This document shows, piece after piece, positions 43,316-52,373 of a DNA stretch of 64,000 nucleotides (position 1 is its first letter; each line of letters opens with the position of its first letter). The stretch comes from Bdellovibrio sp. (GTDB lineage: Bacteria; Bdellovibrionota; Bdellovibrionia; Bdellovibrionales; Bdellovibrionaceae), in NCBI GenBank assembly GCA_014378765.1, contig JACMNA010000033.1, forward strand, positions 1 through 64,000. Direction: 5' to 3'. The position numbers were made by a program, and so were the translations under genes. Under the pieces are notes generated by a model. It saw only the letters and a program-made list of their open reading frames with translations. It was not told the DNA's origin and did no database searches.

Positions 43316-44260
43316 ATGGCAGAAACAAAAGTTGAAAGTTTAATTATTGTTGGATCCGGCCCCGCGGGATTAACGGCCGCGCTATATTCAGCGCGCGCGC
43401 GAATGAATCCTTTAATGATCGAAGGCGAAGAAGCTGGCGGTCAGCTGATGATTACTTCAGATGTTGAAAATTATCCGGGGTTTGAACACGGTGTTACCGG
43501 GCCCGATCTTATTGCAACTATGCGTAAGCAGGCCGAACGTTTTGGCACGCGATTTATCACTCGTAACGTCACTAAGGTTGAACTTCAATCTCGCCCTTTT
43601 AAAGTTTATGTCGGCCAACAAATGTATGAAGCGCAAACGATTATCGTTAGCACTGGGGCCAGTGCTAAATGGATCGGTTTACCTAGTGAAAAACAATACA
43701 TGAATCGGGGCGTATCAGCCTGCGCTACGTGTGACGGAGCATTTTTTAAAGACGTTGAAGTGGGCGTAGTTGGTGGCGGCGATACGGCCATGGAAGAAGC
43801 TAATTTTCTAACTCGCTATGCAAGTAAAGTATTTATTATTCACCGAAGTAAAAGTTTTAAGGCCTCAAAAATTATGTTAGAACGATCGCAGAAAAATCCG
43901 AAAATAGAATTCATCATGAATACGGTCGTCGAAGAAATAATGGGTGACGGTAAATCAATGAACGCTTTGAAATTAAAAAACACCAACAGCGGCGAAGTCA
44001 TCGAAAAGAAATTGGGCGGACTTTTTGTGGCGATTGGCCACCAACCGAATACGAAAATATTTAATGGCGTGCTTGATATGAATGAAGCGGGTTACTTAAA
44101 AACAAAACCGGGCACCACGATCACCAATATACCGGGCGTGTTTGCGGCGGGGGACGTGCAAGATCCGTATTACCGTCAGGCCATTACCGCGGCGGGATCA
44201 GGTTGTATGGCTTCGCTTGATGCCGAACGATGGTTAGAAGCGCAGGAGCAACACGGATGA
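43316..44260 (+). CDS. trxB: Thioredoxin reductase
   Basis: FAD flavoprotein passing electrons from NADPH to thioredoxin, 314 aa. Seen: FAD loop GSGPAGLTAALYSARA, the redox CATC (Cys136, Cys139), NADPH loop VVGGGDTAMEEA, and the C-terminal FAAGDVQD. All cofactor sites are intact. The stop codon overlaps the start of a receiver-domain gene as ATGA, so the two proteins are made together. Confidence 0.96.
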   Translation: MAETKVESLIIVGSGPAGLTAALYSARARMNPLMIEGEEAGGQLMITSDVENYPGFEHGVTGPDLIATMRKQAERFGTRFITRNVTKVELQSRPFKVYVGQQMYEAQTIIVSTGASAKWIGLPSEKQYMNRGVSACATCDGAFFKDVEVGVVGGGDTAMEEANFLTRYASKVFIIHRSKSFKASKIMLERSQKNPKIEFIMNTVVEEIMGDGKSMNALKLKNTNSGEVIEKKLGGLFVAIGHQPNTKIFNGVLDMNEAGYLKTKPGTTITNIPGVFAAGDVQDPYYRQAITAAGSGCMASLDAERWLEAQEQHG

Positions 44261-44754
44261 GTAAACGATTTGTCACAAGTGACTTAATTAATAAAATTGA
44301 AAAACTAACTAAGCAAAGAATGGCCGAGCAGCCAGTTGTCAGCCTTGATCAATTTCGTGATGCTCATAAAAAAATGAACCCGATTAATGTTTTGGTGATT
44401 GAAGATGATGAAACTCAACGGCAATCATTGAAGCGCATTTTAGAACAAGATGGTTACCGCGCAATGCTTGCGGCTGACGCGGCCGAGTTAACGGCAATAC
44501 TTGATAAAGATGAGCATTTTCACTTAATCATCATGGACATCGGCTTACCTTGGATTAACGGGTTCGAATTAGCCAAGATGATGAAAGAGCACCCCGATCT
44601 TAAACAAATTCCGTTGGTGTTTTTATCGGGACAAGCCGAGCAAGAAGACTATGATCGGGCGCGTGAAGTGGGAGCCGCCGATTATATTAAAAAGCCATTT
44701 GATGTTGAAAAATTGAAAAAAATTGTTAGTGGATTATTAAATCCACCTAAATAG
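44257..44754 (+). CDS. Single-domain response regulator with N-terminal extension
   Basis: A 165-aa protein with a canonical receiver at residues 43-162: Asp50/Asp51, acceptor Asp94, Ser124 and Lys146 are all present, so it should be phosphorylated. There is no output domain; a basic, helical N-terminal extension of about 42 residues replaces one. The start at 44257 sits inside the trxB stop. No histidine kinase is adjacent. Coupling with thioredoxin reductase hints at a redox link but this is inference. Confidence 0.9.
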   Translation: MSKRFVTSDLINKIEKLTKQRMAEQPVVSLDQFRDAHKKMNPINVLVIEDDETQRQSLKRILEQDGYRAMLAADAAELTAILDKDEHFHLIIMDIGLPWINGFELAKMMKEHPDLKQIPLVFLSGQAEQEDYDRAREVGAADYIKKPFDVEKLKKIVSGLLNPPK

Positions 44755-44773
44755 ATAAAAACTTTTTTAGTTA

Positions 44774-46033
44774 TTAATCTGCGATTATCATATGTGAAAT
44801 ACATTTAGTATAAGCATTACCAATAATAAATGGTTGGTTATTCGGCGCCACTCGAGTTAGTAATGGCGTAGTTAAATCTAACGTGAATTTTTCGATATTA
44901 TACCCATTTGATAGCGTTGTTAAATTTATGTAACCGGGGGAGCCACCAACCGCAACGTATAAGGAATTTGTCGTTGCATCGTAGGCCATTGCTGATGGTG
45001 CCCAAACAATACTTTCATCACGATACAGAATGATCGGACTTGTCAGCGTTGCGACCGTGTCTGACGTTTCATTGACCGTCCACATAACAATACCATAATT
45101 AAAATTAGTCGCATTGTCGGTAGCCGCCGTAGTGGATCCCGAATAAGAAACAATTAATTTACCAACGGCAGGGGCTGAACTTGGCGTTGGAATGTAAACC
45201 ATGCTTGTGGGCGAAGCGCCCGTCGCGGCCAAACCGACAGGTCCGATAAGCCCCGGCGCATTGGTGTGGGCAACGGCGGTTGTTCCGCCGGCTGGGTTTG
45301 TACCCGCACAGTCAGCGGCAGTTCCCGAAGTTAAGCCGGTCCGTTGAATAATTCCTATTCGATTTACTGCGGCCGTTACGCCAGTATGAATATAAATCAT
45401 CTTGCCTTGCGTAGTACTAGTGAACGGAGTCATCATTGCAATTTGTTGAATCTGCGTAGCCGCGGCGGTAAAGCAATTGCCGGTAGCCAGCGCCGGATTT
45501 ATCCAAGGATTAGTTCCGCCTTTGACCACTCGAACTCCAATTGTATTAAGTCGCTCAGCGGCGATGCTTTTACTAAATAGCATTCCACCATCCGCATCCA
45601 GCGCCATCGACCGCGTGATGTGAGCAGCGATGGGTGTAAAAGCTGTAGCGTCGCTGGCATAAAATTGATAATTGGTTGGATTACTTTTATCAATTTTAAA
45701 AATTTTTCGGTCTGACATTGTCGCGGCATTTTCAGTTAATAATAAAATACTACTACCAAGATCAATCATGGCCTGTGGCGTAGTTGCAGCTGAAACCGTG
45801 TTACTAAAATTCATATCGGTTAGTACATCAGAAAATCGTCCGCTATTGCCATTCCACTTAGTAACGGCACGCGATGATGCGGTACCCGCAAAGGTTGTAA
45901 TTCCGTTTCCAGAAAAACAAGTTCCAGACGCAACGTAAAGAGTTTTAGCAGGGACTAACGATGCCTCTTCAGTTGACTTTTTACAGCCTGAAATAAATAA
46001 AGCTGAAATTAAAATTAGTTTAAGTTGTTTCAT
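44774..46033 (-). CDS. Lipoprotein of a tandem paralogous pair (downstream copy)
   Basis: A 419-aa lipoprotein with signal peptide and lipobox LFISGC; the Cys becomes acylated. The mature chain is Thr/Ser/Ala-rich and beta, with repeated strand-turn units such as SLYVAVGGSPGY and KIFKIDKSNPTNYQF that suggest a propeller. Four Cys outside the lipobox are shared with the neighbour and could pair. It is clearly homologous along its length to 46048-47319, roughly half of the residues agreeing by eye. The start could also be ATG 46045. Function unknown; surface or periplasmic binding is plausible. Confidence 0.82.
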   Translation of the reverse strand: MKQLKLILISALFISGCKKSTEEASLVPAKTLYVASGTCFSGNGITTFAGTASSRAVTKWNGNSGRFSDVLTDMNFSNTVSAATTPQAMIDLGSSILLLTENAATMSDRKIFKIDKSNPTNYQFYASDATAFTPIAAHITRSMALDADGGMLFSKSIAAERLNTIGVRVVKGGTNPWINPALATGNCFTAAATQIQQIAMMTPFTSTTQGKMIYIHTGVTAAVNRIGIIQRTGLTSGTAADCAGTNPAGGTTAVAHTNAPGLIGPVGLAATGASPTSMVYIPTPSSAPAVGKLIVSYSGSTTAATDNATNFNYGIVMWTVNETSDTVATLTSPIILYRDESIVWAPSAMAYDATTNSLYVAVGGSPGYINLTTLSNGYNIEKFTLDLTTPLLTRVAPNNQPFIIGNAYTKCISHMIIAD

Positions 46034-46047
46034 TTGAGTTTCCATAT

Positions 46048-47319
46048 TTAGTCCGCCACCAGTAGGCCCGAGATACATCGCGTGTTGGCATTTCCTTGAA
46101 TGAAGGGCTGTTGATTAATCATAACTCGCGTTAATAGGCGGTTTGTAATATCTAAAGTAAATTTTTCGACGTTATAACCAAGCCCTTGAGTCGTTTGATT
46201 CATCAATCCGACAGAGCCCCCGACGGCGACGTAGAGTGAACTTGTACTTGCATCGTAGGCCATGGCAGTGGGTGCAAAAACAACAGATTCATCTCGCCAA
46301 ATGATATAGGGATTAGTCAGTGTTGCGACGGTATCACTGGTCTCATTGACGTCCCACATAACTAAACCATGATTAAAGCTAGCACTGTTGTCGAAGGCCG
46401 TGGCTACCGATGGCGCATTGGCTACGATTAATTTTCCGGCCGTTGCAAATGGGGCCGAAGTTGGAATGTAAACCATGCTAGTTAATGAGGTGCCTGTACC
46501 GACGAATGTGGCCGGGCCGGTTAATGGCGTTGCATTAGTATGAGCTACCGTCGACGCGCCTCCGACTGGACTTGAGCCCGCGCAATCACCGACGGTCGTT
46601 GAAGTTAAACCCGTGCGTTGTACGATACCAATTCGATTTAAAACAGCCGTGTTGCCCGAGTGTAAATAAATTAATTTTCCGCGAGTGGTCGACGTGTAAG
46701 GGTTCATGACGTCCATTTGGGTAACTAGTGAAGCTGCAGCGGTAAAGCAGTTACCGGTAACTCCGGCCGGGTTGACCCAAGGATTTACGCCACCTTTTAC
46801 AATGCGCACACCCGAAGAATTCAATCGCTCAATGCCTAGCGATTTATTAAATAATATAGAGCCATCTGGTTCTTGCACCAACGTTCGGGTAATATGCAAT
46901 GTATTGGCACCGAAAGCGAGAGGGTCATTTGCGAAAATTGAGAAGTTATTTGGTGAAGATTTTTTAATTTTAAAAATCTTTCGGTCGCCCATCGTGGTTG
47001 CATTTTCAGTTAATAAAAGAATACTATCACCCTTATCAACCATTGCTTGCGGAACCGTATTAATTGAAACGTTATATGCGTTGTTTAAATCGGCGAAAAT
47101 GCCCTTGCTAACCCCGGTATCGGTATTCCATGTAGTTATAACTCGTGATGCGGTTAAGGCCGTGTAAGTGGTAACGCCAGCGCCCGAGTAACATAAACCC
47201 GAAGCCACGTATAATGATTTAGCCGAACTCGAAGCTGATGTCGTCTCCGTAAATTTTCGGCCGCACCCACCACTCAAAATTAAAAATGCCAGCGGTAGGC
47301 CCATACTTAATTTTTTCAA
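46048..47319 (-). CDS. Lipoprotein of a tandem paralogous pair (upstream copy)
   Basis: A 423-aa lipoprotein with lipobox LSGGC near residue 19 and a Ser/Thr linker, then the same beta-rich domain as the gene after it. Shared blocks include ILLLTENA, RKIFKI, RIVKGG-NPW-NPA, TGNCFTAAA, NRIGI-QRTGL, VMW-VNETSDTVATLT and the C-terminal CIS. The pair lies head to tail with almost no gap, so an old tandem duplication is likely. It is divergent from a barrel protein gene, with about 190 bp between, and may work with it at the outer membrane. Confidence 0.83.
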   Translation of the reverse strand: MKKLSMGLPLAFLILSGGCGRKFTETTSASSSAKSLYVASGLCYSGAGVTTYTALTASRVITTWNTDTGVSKGIFADLNNAYNVSINTVPQAMVDKGDSILLLTENATTMGDRKIFKIKKSSPNNFSIFANDPLAFGANTLHITRTLVQEPDGSILFNKSLGIERLNSSGVRIVKGGVNPWVNPAGVTGNCFTAAASLVTQMDVMNPYTSTTRGKLIYLHSGNTAVLNRIGIVQRTGLTSTTVGDCAGSSPVGGASTVAHTNATPLTGPATFVGTGTSLTSMVYIPTSAPFATAGKLIVANAPSVATAFDNSASFNHGLVMWDVNETSDTVATLTNPYIIWRDESVVFAPTAMAYDASTSSLYVAVGGSVGLMNQTTQGLGYNVEKFTLDITNRLLTRVMINQQPFIQGNANTRCISGLLVAD

Positions 47320-47512
47320 AATAACTCCATGACTTCAATTCAATTTAAACTCTCATTTGCTTATCGTCCCTCTTTCTATTTTTCTTAATGAGAAAGAGCT
47401 CTAGCCAATTTATTCAATACATTTCCTAGACCATTGTCGTTGCTGGCACAGTATGAAAGTCTGATTCTTTTTTTATATAGACGAAATAAATAAAATAGAA
47501 TGTGCTATATGA

Positions 47513-48148
47513 ATGAAGTTAATTGCCGTCATTCTTTTTTCGTACTTACTTTTGTTATTCACAAATTCGAAATCCTACGCAGAGGATATGACTGTTTCGG
47601 TGTCTTCAAAGCGTTTGAGCCTATTACAACAAATCTATACGGGTGCTGAATACAAATCTTTTTCGAAGTCAGCTCCAGCTTTTGGCATTCAGTTTAGTAT
47701 CGACCGGGGTCATGACATTATTAGATATTATTTGAAAGGGCGCTTTACATACAGTGAAAGCCAACAGTCTTTTTTAAATTCAGTAAGCCCATTTACATCA
47801 AGATTTAATTTTGCCTCGGCAGGGGCTGAGTTAGGGTTCAATTTATATCCTTTCTTGCAACGACCTAAAGGTTTTAGTACTTACGTCAACTTTGCTGGCG
47901 TGGGAAGTTACAATCAACTTGAAATGGAAACGGTGCCGTCGGGCTCAAAATTTTCGAAAAATGAACAAGCGTTTAGCTACGGGTACGGCGGAGGTTTGGG
48001 ACTTGAGTGGCTTATTGATCCAGCTCAGACAAAAACGCGCTGGCTTTTGTTTGGAGAAATTGGTTACCGGTATGAAGTGACGGCCTTGGCGCAGCAAAAT
48101 GCATTTGAAATTTCTGGATTAATGGCGTCGTTTGGCTTTGGATTCTAA
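47513..48148 (+). CDS. Outer-membrane beta-barrel protein
   Basis: A 211-aa protein with a Sec signal peptide (cut near SYA-EDM) and amphipathic strands throughout, for example YYLKGRFTYSES, GFSTYVNFAGVG and ASFGFGF. It ends in Phe after alternating aromatic residues, the typical outer-membrane insertion signal. The size fits an 8-stranded barrel. It has no named family that I recognise. The start ATG at 47513 is chosen over the out-of-frame ATG 4 bases before. Confidence 0.78.
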   Translation: MKLIAVILFSYLLLLFTNSKSYAEDMTVSVSSKRLSLLQQIYTGAEYKSFSKSAPAFGIQFSIDRGHDIIRYYLKGRFTYSESQQSFLNSVSPFTSRFNFASAGAELGFNLYPFLQRPKGFSTYVNFAGVGSYNQLEMETVPSGSKFSKNEQAFSYGYGGGLGLEWLIDPAQTKTRWLLFGEIGYRYEVTALAQQNAFEISGLMASFGFGF

Positions 48149-48163
48149 ATTGAGACCGGCGAA

Positions 48164-48937
48164 TTAAGCTGATTTCTTTTTGTATTTTTTTTGTTGATCA
48201 ACGTATTCGGATAGAAGTCGCTGCAATACCGCTTTTTTTTCTTCGGTTATATTATAAAACTGTAGTCTTTGCGTTAAACCATCGCCAACCGTTTGCCCCT
48301 GCAGCGAAAGACGGCTTCGGGCCGGGTCAGATGAGTCTTTGTTCACCACCACGATATCAAAGGTAATTCCATAATAATCAAATGGAATGTTGTCTTCTAG
48401 TAAGCTGCCAGACAAAGAAATATTTTTCGATTTACTACGAAAACTTTTTCCTTTAGGTGAAATAAGAATTATTTCAATTTTTAATTCGTGACGCGTATCT
48501 CTGGCGTCAGCTTTTTTCTTTTTTAATTTTGAAAAATCAATCGCCGGCTTCTGAATATTTTCCCACGATATTTCATCGCCATCATACTGCCGGTAGATAT
48601 CGTTGGGGTTGGCGGCCGTATCTTCGTCTAAACGAATCGATGAAAATGAAAGTGATGGTTCTCCTGAATTAGGTTTTACTTCAAGCACGTCACGAATTTT
48701 TGCTTTGACGGTCTCTTCATTTTGCACCGTGAAAGTCGTTACAAAGAAATTTTGATCTGTCGTTAAATAAAGACTTAACGGTTGCCATTCTTTCCAACCT
48801 GCCGTCCAAATATAAAAACGATCGAAATCACGGGGACGCATTTTAAATAATGCCATCTGAGCTTCTTCAGTACTCATGGGATTCGATTGAGTTTTTGCTA
48901 ATGAGTCGTAAAAGACCCATTTTTGATTATCTGGCAT
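48164..48937 (-). CDS. GYF_2-like plus PilZ domain protein
   Basis: A 257-aa soluble protein. The N-terminal 60 residues (KWVFYDSLAKTQSNPMSTEEA, then a GWKEWQPL end) look like the GYF_2 peptide-binding domain. From about residue 145 there is a PilZ-like domain: an Arg in DTRHELKIEI, then NISLSGSLLEDNIP, which matches the (D/N)xSxxG c-di-GMP pattern. The usual RxxxR is reduced to a single clear Arg, so nucleotide binding is uncertain. A Lys-rich tail ends the protein. Together with the GGDEF enzyme this points to c-di-GMP control of motility or the envelope. Confidence 0.75.
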   Translation of the reverse strand: MPDNQKWVFYDSLAKTQSNPMSTEEAQMALFKMRPRDFDRFYIWTAGWKEWQPLSLYLTTDQNFFVTTFTVQNEETVKAKIRDVLEVKPNSGEPSLSFSSIRLDEDTAANPNDIYRQYDGDEISWENIQKPAIDFSKLKKKKADARDTRHELKIEIILISPKGKSFRSKSKNISLSGSLLEDNIPFDYYGITFDIVVVNKDSSDPARSRLSLQGQTVGDGLTQRLQFYNITEEKKAVLQRLLSEYVDQQKKYKKKSA

Positions 48938-48989
48938 ATTAAATTGATCGGCATAACAGACCGTTGATTATAGCCCCAACGAACGATAA

Positions 48990-49958
48990 CTAGACTTTTA
49001 GACAGCGAGCAAAATGGGCGGGAACTTTTTCTTCTAACTGCGGTGGTTGCTCGCGGCAAATCTCACTGGCGATTGGGCATCGCGGATTGAAATGGCAGCC
49101 CGGCGGCGGATTCATTGGTGAAGGCACATCACCTTTCAAAATGATACGCTCGGGGCGAGGTTTCGGGTCTGGAACCGGAATTGCCGAAAGAAGGGCTTTT
49201 GTATACGGATGTAATGGATTTCGGTAAAGTTCATTGGCATCGGCTAGTTCAACAATTTTACCTAAATACATGACGGCTACTTTATTTGAAACGTGTTCAA
49301 CAACTTTTAAATCGTGCGCAATAAAAATATAAGTTAGACCCAGTTTTTGTTGAAGTTCCATTAACAGGTTAATGACTTGCGCTTGAATTGAAACGTCAAG
49401 CGCCGATACGGGTTCATCGCAGATAATTAAATCCGGATTCACCGCCAGCGCGCGGGCGATGCCTACACGTTGGCGTTGGCCGCCTGAAAACTCGTGCGGG
49501 TAACGCGTTAAATGTTCACGGCGTAATCCCACTAAATCAATTAATTCTCGTACGCGATCGGCGCGTTCGGCATTTGAATTATAAAGATTATGAATAACCA
49601 AAGGCTCTTCTAAAATTGCTCCGATAGTCATACGGGGATTCAATGAAGCGTATGGATCTTGAAAAATAATTTGCATTTGCTTACGAAGATCACGCAGCTC
49701 AGTGCCGCTTACATTTGTGATTTCTTTATTTTTAAAAAATATTTTTCCGCTAGTTGGTTCGATCAAACGAATGAGCGTACGACCCAAAGTTGATTTGCCA
49801 CAACCTGACTCACCGACAAGGCCTAAGGTTTCACCTTTTTTAATGTCAAACGAAACGCCGGATACGGCTTTAACTGAACCCACTTGACGCGAAAAAAGTC
49901 CACCGTGAATTGGAAATTCTTTTACTAAATTTTCGGCGCGTAATAGCGATTCGCTCAT
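48990..49958 (-). CDS. Oligopeptide ABC transporter ATPase, OppF/DppF type
   Basis: Cytoplasmic ATPase of a peptide importer, 322 aa. Walker [11 protein letters not shown] loop [12 protein letters not shown], signature [10 protein letters not shown], Walker [13 protein letters not shown] and the switch His in IAHDLKV are all present. The C-terminal oligo_HPY part carries Cys residues ([22 protein letters not shown]) that in related proteins bind an iron-sulfur cluster. It overlaps the upstream ATPase gene by 4 bp. The likely permease partners are at 30908-32943. Confidence 0.93.
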   Translation of the reverse strand: MSESLLRAENLVKEFPIHGGLFSRQVGSVKAVSGVSFDIKKGETLGLVGESGCGKSTLGRTLIRLIEPTSGKIFFKNKEITNVSGTELRDLRKQMQIIFQDPYASLNPRMTIGAILEEPLVIHNLYNSNAERADRVRELIDLVGLRREHLTRYPHEFSGGQRQRVGIARALAVNPDLIICDEPVSALDVSIQAQVINLLMELQQKLGLTYIFIAHDLKVVEHVSNKVAVMYLGKIVELADANELYRNPLHPYTKALLSAIPVPDPKPRPERIILKGDVPSPMNPPPGCHFNPRCPIASEICREQPPQLEEKVPAHFARCLKV

Positions 49959-50974
49959 ACGGTCTCCGAGGCTAACTCTGCCGGTTGTTTGGTTAAATGC
50001 GAATTATGGCAAGCCGCGCGGTGAATGCCGCGTAAGTTTTCAAGTTGAGGCTCTTGTTGCGCACAGATTTCAGAAGCGTACATGCAACGATCACGAAACC
50101 GGCAACCCATTGGTAATTTATAAAGGTTCGGAACCAACCCCGGAATAGTTTGAAGAGTTTTTAATCTTTCGCCCGTTTCAAAATGCGGAATCGATTTCAG
50201 TAAACCAATTGTATACGGGTGGCGCGGCCGATAAAAAATATCTTCAACGGTGCCGTACTCAACCACTTTTCCCGCATACATAACTAAAACTTCTTGGCAC
50301 ATTTCGGCCACGACGCCTAAGTCATGTGTAATTAAAATCATGCCGGCTTCAAACTCTTTTTGAACTTTGCGCATCAGATCTAAGATCTGCGCTTGAATTG
50401 TAACGTCAAGAGCCGTCGTTGGTTCATCGGCAATTAATAACTGCGGGTTACAACTCATGGCCATGGCGATCATAATACGTTGGCGCATCCCGCCTGATAA
50501 TTGGTGCGGATATTCTGAATATCTTTTTTCGGGCGCGGGAATGCCCACAAGTTTCAACATATCAATGGCGCGAATTTTTACGTCGGCCGAAGACAAATCT
50601 TTTTTATGTAATCGAATTGTTTCTTCGATTTGATCACCGATTGTAAAAACAGGGTTTAAAGAGGTCATTGGCTCTTGAAAAATCATCGCCATTTGATTTC
50701 CTAAAATATCTCTCATTTGTGAATCAGATTTTTTCAGTAAGTTTTCATTTTTGAAAATGACTTCTCCCGATTCGATTATGCCCGGTTTTTGAATGAGTCG
50801 CATAATTGAAAGGGCGGTTTGAGATTTGCCGCAGCCGGATTCTCCCACAATTCCTAAAGTTTGACCTTTTTTCACACGAAAGCTGACATCGTCAACTGGA
50901 TAAATGACGCCATCATCGGTGCGGTATTTTGTGCGAAGATTTTTAACTTCAAGAAGTATGTCTGACATAGGCAT
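49955..50974 (-). CDS. Oligopeptide ABC transporter ATPase, OppD/DppD type
   Basis: The partner ATPase, 339 aa. Walker [10 protein letters not shown] (SQ in place of ST is normal for OppD), Q loop [12 protein letters not shown], signature LSGGMRQRI, Walker [13 protein letters not shown], switch His in ITHDLGV. The C-terminal extension has the [19 protein letters not shown] Cys cluster. Two in-frame ATGs (50974 and 50968) are both usable. The two ATPase genes form a separate operon with no permease gene nearby. Confidence 0.93.
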   Translation of the reverse strand: MPMSDILLEVKNLRTKYRTDDGVIYPVDDVSFRVKKGQTLGIVGESGCGKSQTALSIMRLIQKPGIIESGEVIFKNENLLKKSDSQMRDILGNQMAMIFQEPMTSLNPVFTIGDQIEETIRLHKKDLSSADVKIRAIDMLKLVGIPAPEKRYSEYPHQLSGGMRQRIMIAMAMSCNPQLLIADEPTTALDVTIQAQILDLMRKVQKEFEAGMILITHDLGVVAEMCQEVLVMYAGKVVEYGTVEDIFYRPRHPYTIGLLKSIPHFETGERLKTLQTIPGLVPNLYKLPMGCRFRDRCMYASEICAQQEPQLENLRGIHRAACHNSHLTKQPAELASETV

Positions 50975-51026
50975 GTAGTTTACTGATATTAGATGGGTTC
51001 AGCAATCAAAAATCAGATCTACAGCG

Positions 51027-51701
51027 TCAAAAGCCTGACTGGTTACTGATTAACTTCGGCAAATCGCTGAAGCTTTTTAAAACATGATCAGGTTGAAAGA
51101 TCGCAAGTTCTTCTGGTTTAGAGTAGCCGTAATGGACTGCGATTTTTTTACAACTAGCGGCAACGGCCGACTTCATATCGGGGCGCCCATCGCCAATCAT
51201 CCAGGTGTCTTCGGGGGTGTACTGCGCCTTCTCCATTGCGTGCCGTAGTTGCAGAGCCGAAGGTTTACGTTCGGCTAATGAGTCTCCGCCGGTGATGGCG
51301 ACCCATTCAAATTGGTCCAAACCAAAGTGTTTAAAAATCATAAGCGTGGGTTCAATATTTTTATTTGTCGCTAGTGCCTTGGGCCCCTTGTAGCTGGCTA
51401 AGAAATCGTAGACGCCGGGGTAAAGTACCGTGTGCTCAATTAATAAATCTTCATAAATTTCTAAAAACTCATTTACGCGCGCCGTATTTTCGGGCGACGA
51501 AAGAGCAAATTCTGGAAAAAAATCATTAACTAGCTTCGTAAGTCCATCGCCAATGTGACTGACTAATCTCTCGCGATCAACTGTTGCGCGGCCGTGACGT
51601 TTAAGCATTATATTCATTGATGAATGAATGTCAGTCGCCGAATCAATAAGCGTTCCATCAAGGTCAAAAATCAAAAGTGGTAAATTCTTTAACTTCGTCA
51701 T
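51027..51701 (-). CDS. HAD hydrolase, phosphoglycolate phosphatase-like
   Basis: A 224-aa class-I HAD phosphatase. Motif I LLIFDLDGTLIDS, cap domain of the Gph type, motif II LATNKN, and motif IV MIGDGRPDM (GDxxxD shortened) are seen. The likely role is removing 2-phosphoglycolate from DNA repair, or another small phosphoester; the substrate is not proven. Divergent from an O-methyltransferase gene, 15 bp away. Confidence 0.87.
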   Translation of the reverse strand: MTKLKNLPLLIFDLDGTLIDSATDIHSSMNIMLKRHGRATVDRERLVSHIGDGLTKLVNDFFPEFALSSPENTARVNEFLEIYEDLLIEHTVLYPGVYDFLASYKGPKALATNKNIEPTLMIFKHFGLDQFEWVAITGGDSLAERKPSALQLRHAMEKAQYTPEDTWMIGDGRPDMKSAVAASCKKIAVHYGYSKPEELAIFQPDHVLKSFSDLPKLISNQSGF

Positions 51702-51716
51702 AAACTCTCAAGCATT

Positions 51717-52373
51717 ATGAGAAATGCAGTGCCAAAAAGCTATGAATATATTGAAAAATTGATGGCGTCAGAAACCGAAATGATGCAGCAGGCTCGGGCT
51801 TATTCGCAGCAGTTAGGTTTAGAGGCTATTTCCATTTCGGCCACTGAGGCCAGTCTAATCGGATTTCAACTTCAAATGATAAATGCCAAAAAAGTTGTCG
51901 AAGTGGGCACTTTGACGGGGCTATCTGCGCTTTATATTTTGCGATCATTACCAAGTGATGGATTTTTGTGGACGCTTGAAAAATCTCCTGAACATGTGGC
52001 CCTAGCTGAAAAAGTTTTAGGTAATGATATAAAAGCTAAACGCTGCAAAATTATTTTGGGTGATGCACAAGAAAAGTTAAAAGAGCTTTCATCATTAGGA
52101 CCCTTTGATGCCATTTTCATTGACGGTAATAAGGCGGCCTACTTAGATTATTTTAATTGGGCCGATGCTAACATTCGAGTTGGCGGAATTATTTTCGTCG
52201 ACAATATATTTTTAGCGGGCGCCGTCTGGGGCGACGAGACTCAACAAAAGTTTAATTTTAAACAAATCAATGCGGTGCAAACGATGAATCAACAAGCTTT
52301 TTCAAGCCCGCAGTTAAATTCAGTCGTTATTCCGACCGAGGAAGGATTACTTCTATGCCGAAAAATATCTTAG
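51717..52373 (+). CDS. SAM-dependent O-methyltransferase (family 3)
   Basis: A 218-aa class I methyltransferase of the catechol/caffeoyl-CoA-type group (Methyltransf_24). Motif I VVEVGTLTGLSALYI, IFIDGNKAAYLDYFN (metal-binding Asp) and IIFVDNIFLAGAVW fit the cation-dependent type. The substrate is unknown; small catechol-like phenols are typical. It overlaps the next SDR gene by 19 bp, so they share an mRNA. Confidence 0.88.
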   Translation: MRNAVPKSYEYIEKLMASETEMMQQARAYSQQLGLEAISISATEASLIGFQLQMINAKKVVEVGTLTGLSALYILRSLPSDGFLWTLEKSPEHVALAEKVLGNDIKAKRCKIILGDAQEKLKELSSLGPFDAIFIDGNKAAYLDYFNWADANIRVGGIIFVDNIFLAGAVWGDETQQKFNFKQINAVQTMNQQAFSSPQLNSVVIPTEEGLLLCRKIS

